A stretch of 64,000 nt of DNA from Fragilariopsis cylindrus CCMP1102 (taxonomy: Eukaryota > Bacillariophyta > Bacillariophyceae > Bacillariales > Bacillariaceae). Location of the stretch: assembly GCA_900095095.1 (NCBI GenBank), contig FMBT01000306.1, forward strand, positions 310,001-374,000, given 5' to 3'. The first letter of the stretch is position 1, and each line of letters starts with the position of its first letter. A program made the translations under genes and the position numbers. The notes under the pieces are model-generated. The model searched no databases, had not been told where the DNA came from, and was given only the letters and a program-made list of their open reading frames with translations. This document shows positions 1 through 10,135 of this stretch, in pieces.

Positions 1-846
1 TGATAATATATGATCAACAACAGGATCAATTAAATTACCATCTTCAATACCAGCCTCTTTTCGTTCCTTTCGTGATGTATGCATAAATTGATGCACATTT
101 AACATAAATTTATGATAATGAACAATTTGTTTATCATTATGATGATTATGGTTACTACTACTACTACTACTACTAATAGGATCATTATTATTATTAGTAG
201 TAGCAGTAGTATCGTCGAGAGCATGAAAAAATAATTCCATTAAAAATGTTTTACCACAACCAACACCACCGTATGTATATGCACCTTTAATCATATTGGA
301 ATCGTCTATCGTCAACGTCGTCGTTGTGTCGCTATTATCGGACGTACCACCAAAAAAGTGACCAAAGAACGAAGTAGAATATGATTGTTGTTGTTGTTGT
401 TCTTCTTCTATTTTTTGTCCATTGTTGTTGTTGCTGCTATCATTATTATTATCACTGTTCATAAGATCACGATATATACGATCAAGTTCCTTTGCTGCAC
501 GTAGTTGATCCGGATCTGGTTGAACATCCCCATCAGTAATCAAATCACGTAATTTTTTTGATACAGGACCTTCATCGTCAATATCCGAAGAAGAAGAAAA
601 CGATCGATGATGATGATGATGATGAATGGGTGGTGGTAGTAAAGAATAGGAGGATGACGACAACGACAATGACGTGGATTTCAATGTCAATGTCGGTATT
701 TGCTTTATAATAGTATTGTCTGTTGAGGTTGTTACTGAGAATGAAGATAACAGCGATGATAATGTTGATGTTGATGATGATGTCGATGATGATGTTGGTA
801 ACGGGCGACGTAAATTGCCTACTCTGTTGACGCTACTACCACCCCT
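1..846 (-). CDS. AFG1: AFG1/LACE1/ZapE-like P-loop ATPase, partial
   Basis: The frame is open on the minus strand from the window edge to about 846, so the C-terminal half lies outside. A Walker A segment reads GAYTYGGVGCGKTFLMELFF near 210-275 and is followed, after a low-complexity insert of Thr, Asn, Ser and His, by HYHKFMLNVHQFMH, the second hallmark of the AFG1/ZapE family. Upstream, the typical DPDQLRAAKELDRIY region is visible near 480-520. The family comprises mitochondrial (AFG1, LACE1) or bacterial (ZapE) ATPases involved in handling misfolded or respiratory-chain membrane proteins. The N-terminal part is Ser-rich, as expected for a degenerate targeting region. No in-frame ATG lies before the upstream stop at 847-849, so a further 5' exon is likely; a short ATG-initiated stretch at about 895 in another frame is one candidate. 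Confidence 0.8.
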
Positions 847-1706
847 TTACGTGTAATATTTGCAATGATGATTCCAAATCTTGTAGTCGTGCAACCCATT
901 ATTGCAGTTTATTATTAATTGTGTTGTCGGCGGTTGGACACGTAAAAATATAGATGAATTCTTTATAATTATTTGTTATTATCGTTCGTTCACGATCGAA
1001 CGGTCGACTATCTTCAATCTACACGGGTACTACTGTAGCTAGCTATCGTTATTTCGATTGATTTGATTTTGATTCGATTCGTTCACTCTTCTACGCCGAT
1101 GCTGAAGAATCGCTAGTAAAGTTGAACGTTAGGTATGAGTACATATGTTTTCTTTTTGCTGAGATTGATGGCTTATAACTACGAAGTAAGCTCAACTAAT
1201 CAAACTCAATACCTTATTGCTTGGCTTGGCTGAGTACAGTACTAGTACTGTAAATCATGCATGCATGTGCCTGTGCAATTGCGATTGTTCTCGTCATGAT
1301 GTAGTGAAAAAAATAATTGCTTAACGTTCAGGATTCATTAATTAAATCGAGACATCTGCCTAATCACAGTTGCTTTCATTCGTGATGAATCATGTCTGCT
1401 TACACCTACGTACGATAGCTAATATCATACTATGAAGCATACCCTAACAACTCTACTCAAAGAAAGAAGATCGCATAAAATGTACATCCTTCAACAATAA
1501 TAATAATAAAGAAGGACGATTATGTCACAGCCAGAAAAGTATAAGACGACAGAAAGAAGTCGAATCGAAGATTTTTTCCATTACATTTCAATTATTGGTG
1601 GTATATGTAAAGTCAAAAAAAAGGACAGATCTACTGTACTCGCTTCTCGAAACATTCCCTGTTAGGAGAAGATTACAAAAATAAGAGAGGTGACCATCGG
1701 AAAGCA
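847..1706. other. Divergent intergenic region
   Basis: About 860 bases separate the AFG1-like gene (-) from the LHC-like gene (+). It should hold both promoters and probably the first exon of the AFG1-like gene. It contains a perfect 18-base palindrome (TACAGTACTAGTACTGTA, 1235-1252) and further TACTGTA heptamers near 1024 and 1633. No other gene is seen. Confidence 0.5.
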
Positions 1707-3500
1707 ATGGAGGATCGTAACGTTAGTAGATCGTCGTCGAATAATAATAATAATAATAATAATAAGCGTATTCGTCCAAGAATAGGAAGAAGAAGAAGAA
1801 GAATATGTTTTGTTGGTTGGAGTAATGGTGATAGAATAGTAGTTCCGACGATGACCTCGACGTTGTCCAGGAAGATGTTTTCGGTACTAATCATAACTTT
1901 TATAATAAGTCTGGTAGTACCAATCGTTACGCCTAATACCTGCTGCTGCTCGGCATTCGTTGCATTGTCATCACCGGTAATACAATCGTCATCGTCATCG
2001 TCATCGTCATCGTCGTCGTTGTCAAACTTTAAAAACAATTACAACTGCTGCTACAATAGAAACAAAATAAAACAAATATCATGGACTAGCAATAGTAATA
2101 ATAATAATAACAACAAATATTATAATAAAGTTGGGTGTTGTCGTCGTTTCTCCTCAGCAATGATGGCTACAATGACGACCAATGATGACGATGACAATGA
2201 CGACGAAAATTACGGTAACAATAACAATAATAGCGAGGAGGTGATTGATAATTACGAGAATGAAGAGAATGACGACAATGACGACGATGACGATGACGAT
2301 GATGCTGTATTTTTAAATCGTGAATTAGAACGTTTAGAATCAATGGAAAAAATGCTGGAAGAACTGGAAGAGTATTGTAGTATTGAAGGTATGTGTGAGG
2401 ATGAGGATGATATCATTGATGATAATGATGAGGATAGTGATATGACATTTTTGAAAAAGTTTAAAAATAGCAATAGCAATAGCGAAAATAATGTTCTGGA
2501 AGATAAAGACTTGGAGGATATGGAAACATTTCTTTCTTTTCTGGAAGAAGAAGAATCAAGAACAAAAAACACAGCGTCATCATCGTCGTCATTATTATAC
2601 GACGAAGTAGAAGACGACGACGACGACGACATCGACGACAACGATGAAGACCTAACTGATCTGGCAGAGGAAGAAGCAGCAAACAGTATTACAAGCAGCA
2701 GTAGCAGTAGTAGTAGCAGCAGTAGCAGTAGTAAAAGAAGTACCGATAAAAATACCGTTGCTTCATCATTCGGAATATCATCGATGGAAGGGTTAGAAGA
2801 TGCACTCCTGCAGGGTGTTGTTCCGGTCAATGCAGATGTTGGATCGGATACGTTACCTGGTGATTGGGATTTCGATCCGATGAATTTTGCGGAAAAGGAT
2901 TATATGCAAGAATTTCAATATAAATTTCTTACTCTATTACCAGGTGGTAATCCAGATAATGATCCACCACCCGGACCCCGTCCATCCGCTATAATACTAC
3001 GTGATTATAGAGAAGCAGAAATCCGTCATGGACGATTAGCAATGATAGCTGTAATAATTTGGCCAATTCAAGAAAAATTAGATCAACTATTTCTAGAGGA
3101 AGATGTATTTGGACCGATCATGTATGGGCCAATCACATTACCCTATTTACCATTATTTATGACACTTATTATGATGTTATTGGGATATTTAGATATATAT
3201 GCTAAGGACATACAAGAAGAGGAAAATGTCGGTGATGCATTTTTACCGGGTGATTGTTTTTGGGACCCACTGAAGATATTACAGGGTGCACCGTCCACGA
3301 TGAAACGCAACATGCAAGAACGTGAATTGTTTAATGGACGGGTGGCAATGGTCGCATTTGCTGCATTCGTATTTGAAGAGTTAACCAGTCATCGTGCGAT
3401 AATCGATATACCGGGAAATGAAATGTTATTTGTACCCGCCTATCAAATACCATCAGTACAGGAATATTTAGATTCGCTATTCTTAATATATAGTAGTTAA
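1707..3500 (+). CDS. LHC-domain plastid membrane protein with long acidic N-terminal extension
   Basis: The C-terminal 165 residues form a chlorophyll a/b-binding-like domain. The first helix contains EAEIRHGRLAMIA (about residue 436) and the third contains ERELFNGRVAMVAFAAF (about 538); both have the conserved Glu and Asn/His-Gly-Arg-hydrophobic pattern of LHC helices 1 and 3. A second hydrophobic segment lies near 480-500. The N-terminus has a signal segment (residues 57-75) ending CCCSAF-VALSS, close to the diatom ASAFAP plastid-import junction. The protein therefore probably sits in the thylakoid. The true start is likely Met49 (1851) or Met57 (1875), because the first 48 residues are Asn/Arg repeats preceding the signal. 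Between targeting and LHC domain lie about 270 residues of acidic and Ser-rich low-complexity sequence, far longer than usual for the family (about 200 residues in total). Pigment binding is inferred, not shown. Confidence 0.82.
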   Translation: MEDRNVSRSSSNNNNNNNNKRIRPRIGRRRRRICFVGWSNGDRIVVPTMTSTLSRKMFSVLIITFIISLVVPIVTPNTCCCSAFVALSSPVIQSSSSSSSSSSSLSNFKNNYNCCYNRNKIKQISWTSNSNNNNNNKYYNKVGCCRRFSSAMMATMTTNDDDDNDDENYGNNNNNSEEVIDNYENEENDDNDDDDDDDDAVFLNRELERLESMEKMLEELEEYCSIEGMCEDEDDIIDDNDEDSDMTFLKKFKNSNSNSENNVLEDKDLEDMETFLSFLEEEESRTKNTASSSSSLLYDEVEDDDDDDIDDNDEDLTDLAEEEAANSITSSSSSSSSSSSSSKRSTDKNTVASSFGISSMEGLEDALLQGVVPVNADVGSDTLPGDWDFDPMNFAEKDYMQEFQYKFLTLLPGGNPDNDPPPGPRPSAIILRDYREAEIRHGRLAMIAVIIWPIQEKLDQLFLEEDVFGPIMYGPITLPYLPLFMTLIMMLLGYLDIYAKDIQEEENVGDAFLPGDCFWDPLKILQGAPSTMKRNMQERELFNGRVAMVAFAAFVFEELTSHRAIIDIPGNEMLFVPAYQIPSVQEYLDSLFLIYSS

Positions 3501-3890
3501 AATAAATAATATAGAAAACGATTATAGTAGAATCACGTTAAGAAACTACCACAGCAATGATATATAATCTGGTCCAGTCAATCAATCAATCGATCAATTA
3601 CTATTCAGATTGAAATATTTATAATAGAAGCGGATATTCAATGGCATTGCATTATGATATTCTATAAACTATGAGTACATTTATTTTACATTCATTACAT
3701 ATATAATTTATTTCCATTCATAGCTTGAATCATCGACGATGCTGAAGAATTTATTTGTATTTCATCACTGTACTCATATAAGTACCACTAATGATAAATA
3801 AAAGGGCTGCATACCATTTTTTATCTCAGATTGTGTGTTTATCTCCGTTCAGCATTATTGTTTCCGTCCATGACACAATCTCCCGGTTTC
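3501..3890. other. Convergent intergenic spacer
   Basis: AT-rich 3' spacer of about 390 bases between two convergent genes. AATAAA-like and TATA-rich stretches are present, as expected for 3' ends. No gene is seen. Confidence 0.5.
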
Positions 3891-5201
3891 TTAATAAACA
3901 TAGACTTCATAATCGCTATGCATCCCATTCGAGTTAACAGTTTTTTTTGATACAACCGTATCTTCTTCCATTGTACTCGTTTCTTCAATCGCATCATCAA
4001 CGTCGTCGGTATCAATATCTTCACTACTCTCACCATCTGTACTATTTTCCTCCTTGCTCAGTTGCTGTTGATCTCGTACAACAACAAGCACGCCAGTAAT
4101 TAGTAAACAGACAGCGATGATGGTACCAAAGTATAAATACCATGGGAGTGGATTAGACCTAGTGGGGGCCAACCTATCAAAAATTGATGGATCCTCGATG
4201 GGAGGAAGTCCCTCTGGAAGCTCTGGTAGAGCATATGAAATATCTTCGACATCTATAAAGTATGTAATGTTGTTGTAGTTCGAGCTAAAACCTCTTTTTA
4301 GACTCTTCAAAAGCGCTCCCAAGTTGTCTTCGATCAAACCATCAACAATGTTTACAAACTGTTCTTTATCACAATACCTACATTTTCCAAAATATTTCAG
4401 ATCTGTAGATAGAGAGTACGTCATACTTATACTTCCATCGCCTCCAAGGTCTGGAGGCATATCCGTAAGGGATTGATACACATAGTGGGCATCGGTAACT
4501 ACTGTGTCTCCATCAAGTGAAAAGGAAATTGCATTAAATACTTCATAAAACGTTTCTTCAAAGAATTCGATATCTGTATCGCTCATTGGTCCTTTCACTG
4601 GAAGAAGTTGGAATTGTCCTACAGTAGAAAAATACATCGGATAGGCATACATTGTATCAACCATCGGATCTAAATCGTTAATATCCTGTAGGTATTCTTG
4701 TACTAACGCTAAAGTGACGCGTTCCACCGAGTGTTCCGGTTTCACACCAGCATACGATACACGGATCCTTGACTTAACAAATTTGCATATATCGCTTTCT
4801 GTATAGCACATATTGATATATCGGCTATTAATGGTACTGAATTGAATGTCGGGCATTTGTTTACCTTCGGGAATATCACCATTAGGAAGCCTTTCCTGCA
4901 GAAAAGTAAGTACATTTGAATCGATATCACCCTGAACATCTCCAAAAGCGTTGCTGCTGCTATTAGCGGTCGTATTTACTTCTAGTCTGTAATCGTACTC
5001 AACAGTGATAAAAGTTCTTCTCGTCATAGATTCTTGTTGCTGTATTTCTGTACCGGCATCGCCTATCGCCGTTGGTGTTGTTGTCAAGGTAAAGTTTCCG
5101 ATCTGTGTGGTTTGGTTGGTTTGTGCCACAACATTATGGCAACCAAAACTTGCTTGTAATACAAGCAACAGTAAAACGTCTGTTATTGGTCTGACAAGCA
5201 T
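3891..5201 (-). CDS. Secreted type I membrane protein, unknown function
   Basis: A protein of 436 residues that I do not assign to a family. Residues 1-27 form a signal peptide (hydrophobic VLLLLVLQASFG, probable cleavage after VVA-Q). A globular region of about 320 residues follows, with several NxT/NxS sequons and a few Cys (including CRYCDKEQ near 280). One transmembrane segment (about residues 355-376, YLYFGTIIAVCLLITGVLVV) is followed by an acidic cytoplasmic tail. Topology is therefore type I at the plasma membrane or an endomembrane. It is convergent with the LHC-like gene and divergent from the DTD2 gene. Single open frame, no introns seen. This general architecture is common among diatom lineage-specific surface proteins. 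Confidence 0.75.
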   Translation of the reverse strand: MLVRPITDVLLLLVLQASFGCHNVVAQTNQTTQIGNFTLTTTPTAIGDAGTEIQQQESMTRRTFITVEYDYRLEVNTTANSSSNAFGDVQGDIDSNVLTFLQERLPNGDIPEGKQMPDIQFSTINSRYINMCYTESDICKFVKSRIRVSYAGVKPEHSVERVTLALVQEYLQDINDLDPMVDTMYAYPMYFSTVGQFQLLPVKGPMSDTDIEFFEETFYEVFNAISFSLDGDTVVTDAHYVYQSLTDMPPDLGGDGSISMTYSLSTDLKYFGKCRYCDKEQFVNIVDGLIEDNLGALLKSLKRGFSSNYNNITYFIDVEDISYALPELPEGLPPIEDPSIFDRLAPTRSNPLPWYLYFGTIIAVCLLITGVLVVVRDQQQLSKEENSTDGESSEDIDTDDVDDAIEETSTMEEDTVVSKKTVNSNGMHSDYEVYVY

Positions 5202-5864
5202 CTTTGTTCTTGTATTTGACTAAATTACTCTGAAGACTTAATCTTTTCTTTTCTTGTTCTGTCCTGTTCTGTCTTATTATATTATATTATATTATATTTC
5301 GTTAGCGTTTGATAGCTACTTTTCGCTAATCGTGAATGGCCGCCGGTGTGATTATGTTCGAGTTGTCGATGATGCTATCTCCTTAGATAAACATCTGTAG
5401 TGATATTATAGAATATTAGATTGTTGTAAGAGAAGTACTAACACGGTAAAATGACAGCAGACTTCGGTTGGATCAGTATCGGGGTCTCTCTAATAATCGA
5501 CTTGTGTGTTGAAAACAAAATTTTCACCTCGCTAGTTCAATGAATTTGTGAGGCAATTATCATAAATCGTAAAATCGTCGCTAAATTTGTTTTTTGAGAA
5601 AATTCCGCGTATTACTGTAGGTGTTAAGCAGCTGTAAGCTTCCGTTAAGAGCACCGTTGAAGAATGAGTCCGTGCGACTAGTACTGGTGTAGGTAGTTTT
5701 AAAATAGATCTAGTCGAGCGAGTCATAGAAAATATATCTCTTTTTCGAAAGGATCGCCCACTTTACAAACAGCAGCAGTATTCAGTAGAGTAAATACAGC
5801 ACTACCATTTCACACCATCACTACTACATATAGACTACTATACAGCGAGGAGAGCATTGTTGCG
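5202..5864. other. Divergent promoter region
   Basis: About 660 bases between the membrane-protein gene (-) and the DTD2 gene (+). It includes a (TATAT) repeat tract near 5275-5298 and pyrimidine-rich CTTTTC/GTTCTGTC repeats close to the minus-strand start. A short minus frame at 5532-5726 shows no recognisable signal and is probably chance. Confidence 0.45.
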
Positions 5865-6061
5865 ATGCCAAACAAACAGAAGAAAGAGAAGAACGACGAT
5901 AATGATGAGCGATGTTCACCTGCAAATGCAAACGCAAATTCAATCTCAAATAACGACAATAAAACTAATACGACAAGTACTAACATTAGTATTCGCATGG
6001 TAATTCAACGATATAGAAAGGCAAGCTTGTTGATTGATGAGAAGGAGTACGTCACGGTAGG

Positions 6062-6094
<33 letters not shown>

Positions 6095-7276
6095 AGAAGA
6101 AGAAGAAGAACCCAATGACCAACCGAATACTGATGATGATTTTGATAATAAAGAAGAAGATTACAAAAAAAGTAATAGTAACAATCCTGGTCATATTGGT
6201 ATGCTCGTTTATATAAGTTTTTCTAAAGTTGCAACATTAGATGTTGTACAACGGGCTGCAAAAACTATCCTAAACTTACCAATTCAAACCGAGGGTGCAT
6301 GGGGAGATGGCTCATCGACGAAAAGCATATTACAGGCAGCTGCAGCGAACGCGAATGCTGAGGCTTCGAATCAACAGCAGCAGCAGCAAGGAAAAGTAGC
6401 AATAACCAATAACAATAACAATAACAGTAACAATGTATCTATCATGCTTGTACCACAAGCCAATTTGATTGCTAAAGTAACAAGGAATGGTAAATCTGTA
6501 CAGTATCGTGATCAAATTGATAAGAAACAGGGTGAAGAATTATATAATTTATTTGTTAAATATGTCAAAGAAATATTAACCGAAAACAAACAAATAATAA
6601 CACAACAAGGCTCAAAAACAAAAACAGGAACAGCAAATAAAGGGAAAAGTAATAATAATAATAACAATAACAATGCAATGACAGCAGCCGATCCAAGTAT
6701 TTTACCAGAAGAACTATTTCGTCATCGTCAAGAACAACAACAACAAAATCAAAATCAAGATATTACCGCTGCTAATAATAATAATAATACTAATACACCC
6801 AAACCCTTCTTTATGGTAGTTTTGATGAAAATACAGGATTACCACTCACAACAGCTGATGGAAAACCATTAACAAAATCTGCGACGAAAAGAATTAAAAA
6901 ACAATACGATGCACATACTAAGCGACATGAAAAGTATTTATTAAAGTTGAAACAGCAACATCCTATTCCTATTCCTATTCCTATTCCTATTCCTGCTGCT
7001 GCTGATGATACTACTGCTACTGCTACTGCTACTGCTGACGATGATAATAATATTAGTAATGACCAGAAGATCGAACTTCGAGAAGATAAACAAGAAGAAT
7101 GGACTAATGATTCTCCGTGTAAAAACAAAGACGAAGAGAGTAAAACCAATAGTGATGATAATGAGGATGACGATGAGGATTTATTTGTACAACTTATAGC
7201 AGGAAGTTTCGGGAAGCGACAAGGACTGCAACTCGTTTCTGATATGGGACCATTTTGTCACGTGATCGAGTTGTGA
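5865..7276 (+). CDS. DTD2: D-aminoacyl-tRNA deacylase, DTD2-like, with one frame change
   Basis: The order of conserved blocks matches DTD2 (the chiral-proofreading deacylase that removes D-amino acids from tRNA): IRMVIQRYRKASLLIDEKEY at the start, GMLVYISFSK, the core PQANLIAKVTRNGKSVQYRD followed by EELYNLFVKYVKEIL, and at the very end FGKRQGL...MGPFCHVIEL. The last block carries the Gly-Pro pair that forms the proofreading site in this family. Human DTD2 has about 168 residues; this protein has about 470 because of acidic, Asn and Gln repeats and an inserted block near 6815-6950 (LYGSFDENTGLPLTTADGKP and following KRIKKQYDAHTKRHEKYL). The first frame runs to 6872 and the last block is in another frame, so one base is missing or a short intron lies between about 6720 and 6836. 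No clean GT-AG pair stands out, and an indel is favoured. A hexanucleotide repeat at 6959-6994 encodes Pro-Ile repeats. Confidence 0.8.
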
Positions 7277-7462
7277 GTGAATAATAATAATATAATAATA
7301 ATAACAATACAGCTTGGTCCTATTTATCTTATTACGAAGTAAGATTACTTTTAGAAGTTAGTATTTAAGTAGATACATATGAATTGATAGCTTTTGTTGC
7401 GTCTACTGTTATAAGTCCTCCTATTATGGTCTAAATATAGGTCCTAATACAATATACTTCAC

Positions 7463-9106
7463 CTACCATGGTGCCTCAAAAACATTCTTTTTTGTTTTTA
7501 TATCACGATACGTCCACGTCGTTCCACACACATCATCGACAGTAAATCCACAACGTTGATCTAATGCATTATAACTATCACGAATTTCTGATCCATACAA
7601 ATTATTGGATGCCTTCAAGATTAATTTATATACAATCAATTCGGTACAAATATGTTTACACAATGCTGCTGATGCTTCCGATGATAGTATTCCATCATTA
7701 TCATCATTATTCTTTTTCGTTGTCAATTTACCAAACTTTGACTTGCCATTATCATATTGTTGTATGGTTCTGACACGCCCGTACAGGCCTTGAACGAAAT
7801 CTGTTATACCAACAAATTCTTCTATTTTATCATCTTCGTTATTGTTGTTACTATTATTTATTGTCCACAATCCGACAGTACGATTGAAATCGTCCATGGA
7901 ATGTTCCGATCGGAGGACGTCGATTCGTATACTACTATCAATATTATTATTATTCTCGTTACTTATTGTATTGTCATTGTTCTTCTTCTTCGTCGAAATA
8001 GTAGTAGTAGCGGTAACAGTAGAAAATCCTTTTCGTAACAATATTTCTTCCAAATATACTTCGTAGTTGTAGTAATTGTGTCCAAAACACATGATATCTC
8101 CTCTCAAACATAACCGCGCTAGTTCGTTACAATCTGTTGCTTCATTATTATTGGATGACGATGATGATGATGATGATGATGACGATGATGATGACGATGA
8201 TGATGATAATAATAATCCACCATTCACCATATTAGTAAATCCATTTTTACCAGGAAAACATAATTGACTTAATCGACGAAAATTATCGGATGCCTGTCCA
8301 GTTTCATTCGCAGTCGTCCATCTTGGTTCCCTTTTAAAGGATGAAATTTCATAATTGTACCATGAAATTAATCTATCGATTGGATCACGTACGTTGATAA
8401 AGAATTGTGTATACTTGGAATAAGACTTTTGTGGATGTAATCTTTCATTTAAATGAACACGTCCATTGGGAATCATAGCAAGTGCACACACTTGTGTTTT
8501 TAATAATAGTAACGAGCTGTTACTGCTGCTGCTGCTGCTGCTGCTGCTATTGTTGCCGTTGTCGTTGTCGTCGTCCTTCAGTTTTAGTTCTGTGCATTTT
8601 TCACGTGATTTTTTTACCATTACCCAAATACTACTCCCTCCTGCTTTACCAATATGGATGAACAAATGATGTTTTGACCGACTTTCCAATGGGAGAATTA
8701 TTGGTTCGATTCCCTGTATGCTGTCGGTAGTACTGTTACCGCGATTAAGATTTCTAATAATAATAGGTTGTTGCGATTGTGGTCCATTGGAGTAGTATAA
8801 CGACGACGACGATGATGATGATGATTGTTGAATAAATATCTGAAACCAAATGACAAAGAAAGAGAGTGATACCAGTAGGCATCTAACTAAAAAAGGAGTA
8901 GTGCACAGTTTTCGAGGTATTATTATGTGTAGACAATAATCAATTCCTCGTTTATTACTGTCATCGTCGTTGTTGTTGAATTGTTGTAACGTTGCTGATG
9001 ATGATGTCGGCGTTACAGTTGTCACTCTACTTATTGATGGCGATTGTGAATGTGATTGCACCGCATATGTTTGGTGGCGTCTCGCAAATGGCATTGTGAA
9101 CGCCAA
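7463..9106 (-). CDS. Golgi-type sulfotransferase
   Basis: A type II membrane protein of 547 residues. After a short cytoplasmic N-terminus there is one transmembrane segment (about residues 71-92). The luminal part has the two PAPS-binding signatures of sulfotransferases: FIHIGKAGGSS at 149-159 (5'-phosphosulfate loop) and NVRDPIDRLISWYNY at 238-252 (3'-phosphate loop with the Arg-Asp-Pro core). The spacing fits the Sulfotransfer_2 family, which transfers sulfate to glycans or tyrosines in the Golgi. Cys-rich positions (CNELARLCLRGDIMCFGH, about 320-340) may form disulfides. Several poly-Ser and poly-Asn tracts interrupt the domain. It is convergent with the DTD2 gene, with a spacer of about 190 bases. 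The acceptor substrate cannot be read from the sequence. Confidence 0.85.
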   Translation of the reverse strand: MAFTMPFARRHQTYAVQSHSQSPSISRVTTVTPTSSSATLQQFNNNDDDSNKRGIDYCLHIIIPRKLCTTPFLVRCLLVSLSFFVIWFQIFIQQSSSSSSSSLYYSNGPQSQQPIIIRNLNRGNSTTDSIQGIEPIILPLESRSKHHLFIHIGKAGGSSIWVMVKKSREKCTELKLKDDDNDNGNNSSSSSSSSSNSSLLLLKTQVCALAMIPNGRVHLNERLHPQKSYSKYTQFFINVRDPIDRLISWYNYEISSFKREPRWTTANETGQASDNFRRLSQLCFPGKNGFTNMVNGGLLLSSSSSSSSSSSSSSSSSSNNNEATDCNELARLCLRGDIMCFGHNYYNYEVYLEEILLRKGFSTVTATTTISTKKKNNDNTISNENNNNIDSSIRIDVLRSEHSMDDFNRTVGLWTINNSNNNNEDDKIEEFVGITDFVQGLYGRVRTIQQYDNGKSKFGKLTTKKNNDDNDGILSSEASAALCKHICTELIVYKLILKASNNLYGSEIRDSYNALDQRCGFTVDDVCGTTWTYRDIKTKKNVFEAPW

Positions 9107-9388
9107 TGGATCTCGTGTTGTTGCTTTTTCCTCTCCCTTTTCGTCCCTTGTTTACATGCAATGGTGCAATGACGGGTGGATAATGTTCATTGCATCAACT
9201 GGCAGAAAATCGAGAGCCTAAAAAAATTATTTCTAAATTTATATCACGTCTTATTTCATATTATCATGGATTACGGGACTGAGCCAAAAATAGGCAAAAT
9301 ATGTTAATACCTTGCCTGTTTTAGGCCGCGCGCCAGTACCAAGAAAGTACCGAGGGCGAAGCACGAGGTAATTTATTGGTACTTGCGC

Positions 9389-9426
9389 AAGGAAAACTGA
9401 AGCCGTCCCTTTAGGCTGAAGTTTTC
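9389..9426. repeat. Imperfect hairpin
   Basis: The arms GGAAAACTGAAGCC and GGCTGAAGTTTTCC are inverted copies with two mismatches and a loop of about ten bases. It lies just outside the inverted-repeat element and shares its GTACC/ACGCAAGG vocabulary, so it may belong to a larger composite repeat. Confidence 0.55.
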
Positions 9427-9458
9427 CGTAGCTGCGTAAAACACGCAAGGTATGCGCG

Positions 9459-9854
9459 TACCCGTCTTGTTATGGGTTTGCAGCAAGGTACAAATGGAAT
9501 TCAAAAATTTACTTAGAAGATGATTTGAATTTTTATAAATGAAGCATTGGTACGCGTATTATCGTGTAGAAATTGTTTAATTTTCTAATTTCCCTATGTA
9601 GAGCTCATTTTTATGATTTGATTTTTTTAAAACGCGCCCTAGTACCTTGGTGTGTTTTTAGTACCAAGGAGTGAGGTCGTACAACGCGTATTACTGCGTG
9701 TTTTTTTGTACCAATGCGTGATTTTGGTACCTTGGCTTGTTTTTAGTACCAAGGCAGTGAGCTTCAACGCGTATTATCGCGCAGTACCATGAAAGTACCT
9801 AGAATCACTGCGCTAGTCATGGTACCGCGCTAAAAACCCGTAACAGGACGGGTA
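9459..9854. mobile_element. MITE-like element with inverted terminal repeats
   Basis: A 21-base sequence at 9459-9479 (TACCCGTCTTGTTATGGGTTT) is repeated inverted at 9834-9854 with 19 of 21 matches. The 396 bases between have no coding potential and contain two tandem copies of an approximately 85-base unit (starting near 9641 and 9726), each holding paired GTACCTTGG / AGTACCAAGG half-sites and an ACGCGTATT motif. This is the structure of a non-autonomous DNA transposon. No convincing target-site duplication was found, so the element may be old or the ends may lie elsewhere. Confidence 0.55.
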
Positions 9855-10135
9855 CTGTAGAGGGCCCATATTATAACAGCCCGCAAGTCACCATGTTTTT
9901 ATGCTCACCAAAAAAAGCTCACCAAAATTAGATAACACGATTTTCCTTGGCAAAAAGAAGGATTCGCAGCTATCGCGAAACGTGAACTCCCTGCGTGAAC
10001 TACTGTATCATCATAATTCTCCCGTTTTATTCTTTCAAATAATTAACACATCAATCTTTTAAGAAATTTTTGAATGTCCACAATCTATTTTTTTTCATTA
10101 CTGTACATATCAGTTAGGAAATAAGAGTTACAACA

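Noticed and set aside
2252-2830. Long poly-Ser/Leu frame antisense to the LHC-like gene
   Set aside because: It is the reverse reading of Asp/Ser codon repeats in the real gene and has no independent signal.
8076-8267. Poly-Asp frame inside the sulfotransferase gene
   Set aside because: Reverse reading of a poly-Ser tract; no start context or conserved sequence.
9251-9448. 65-codon minus frame in the repeat region
   Set aside because: It coincides with the hairpin and GTACC repeats and reads no known protein.
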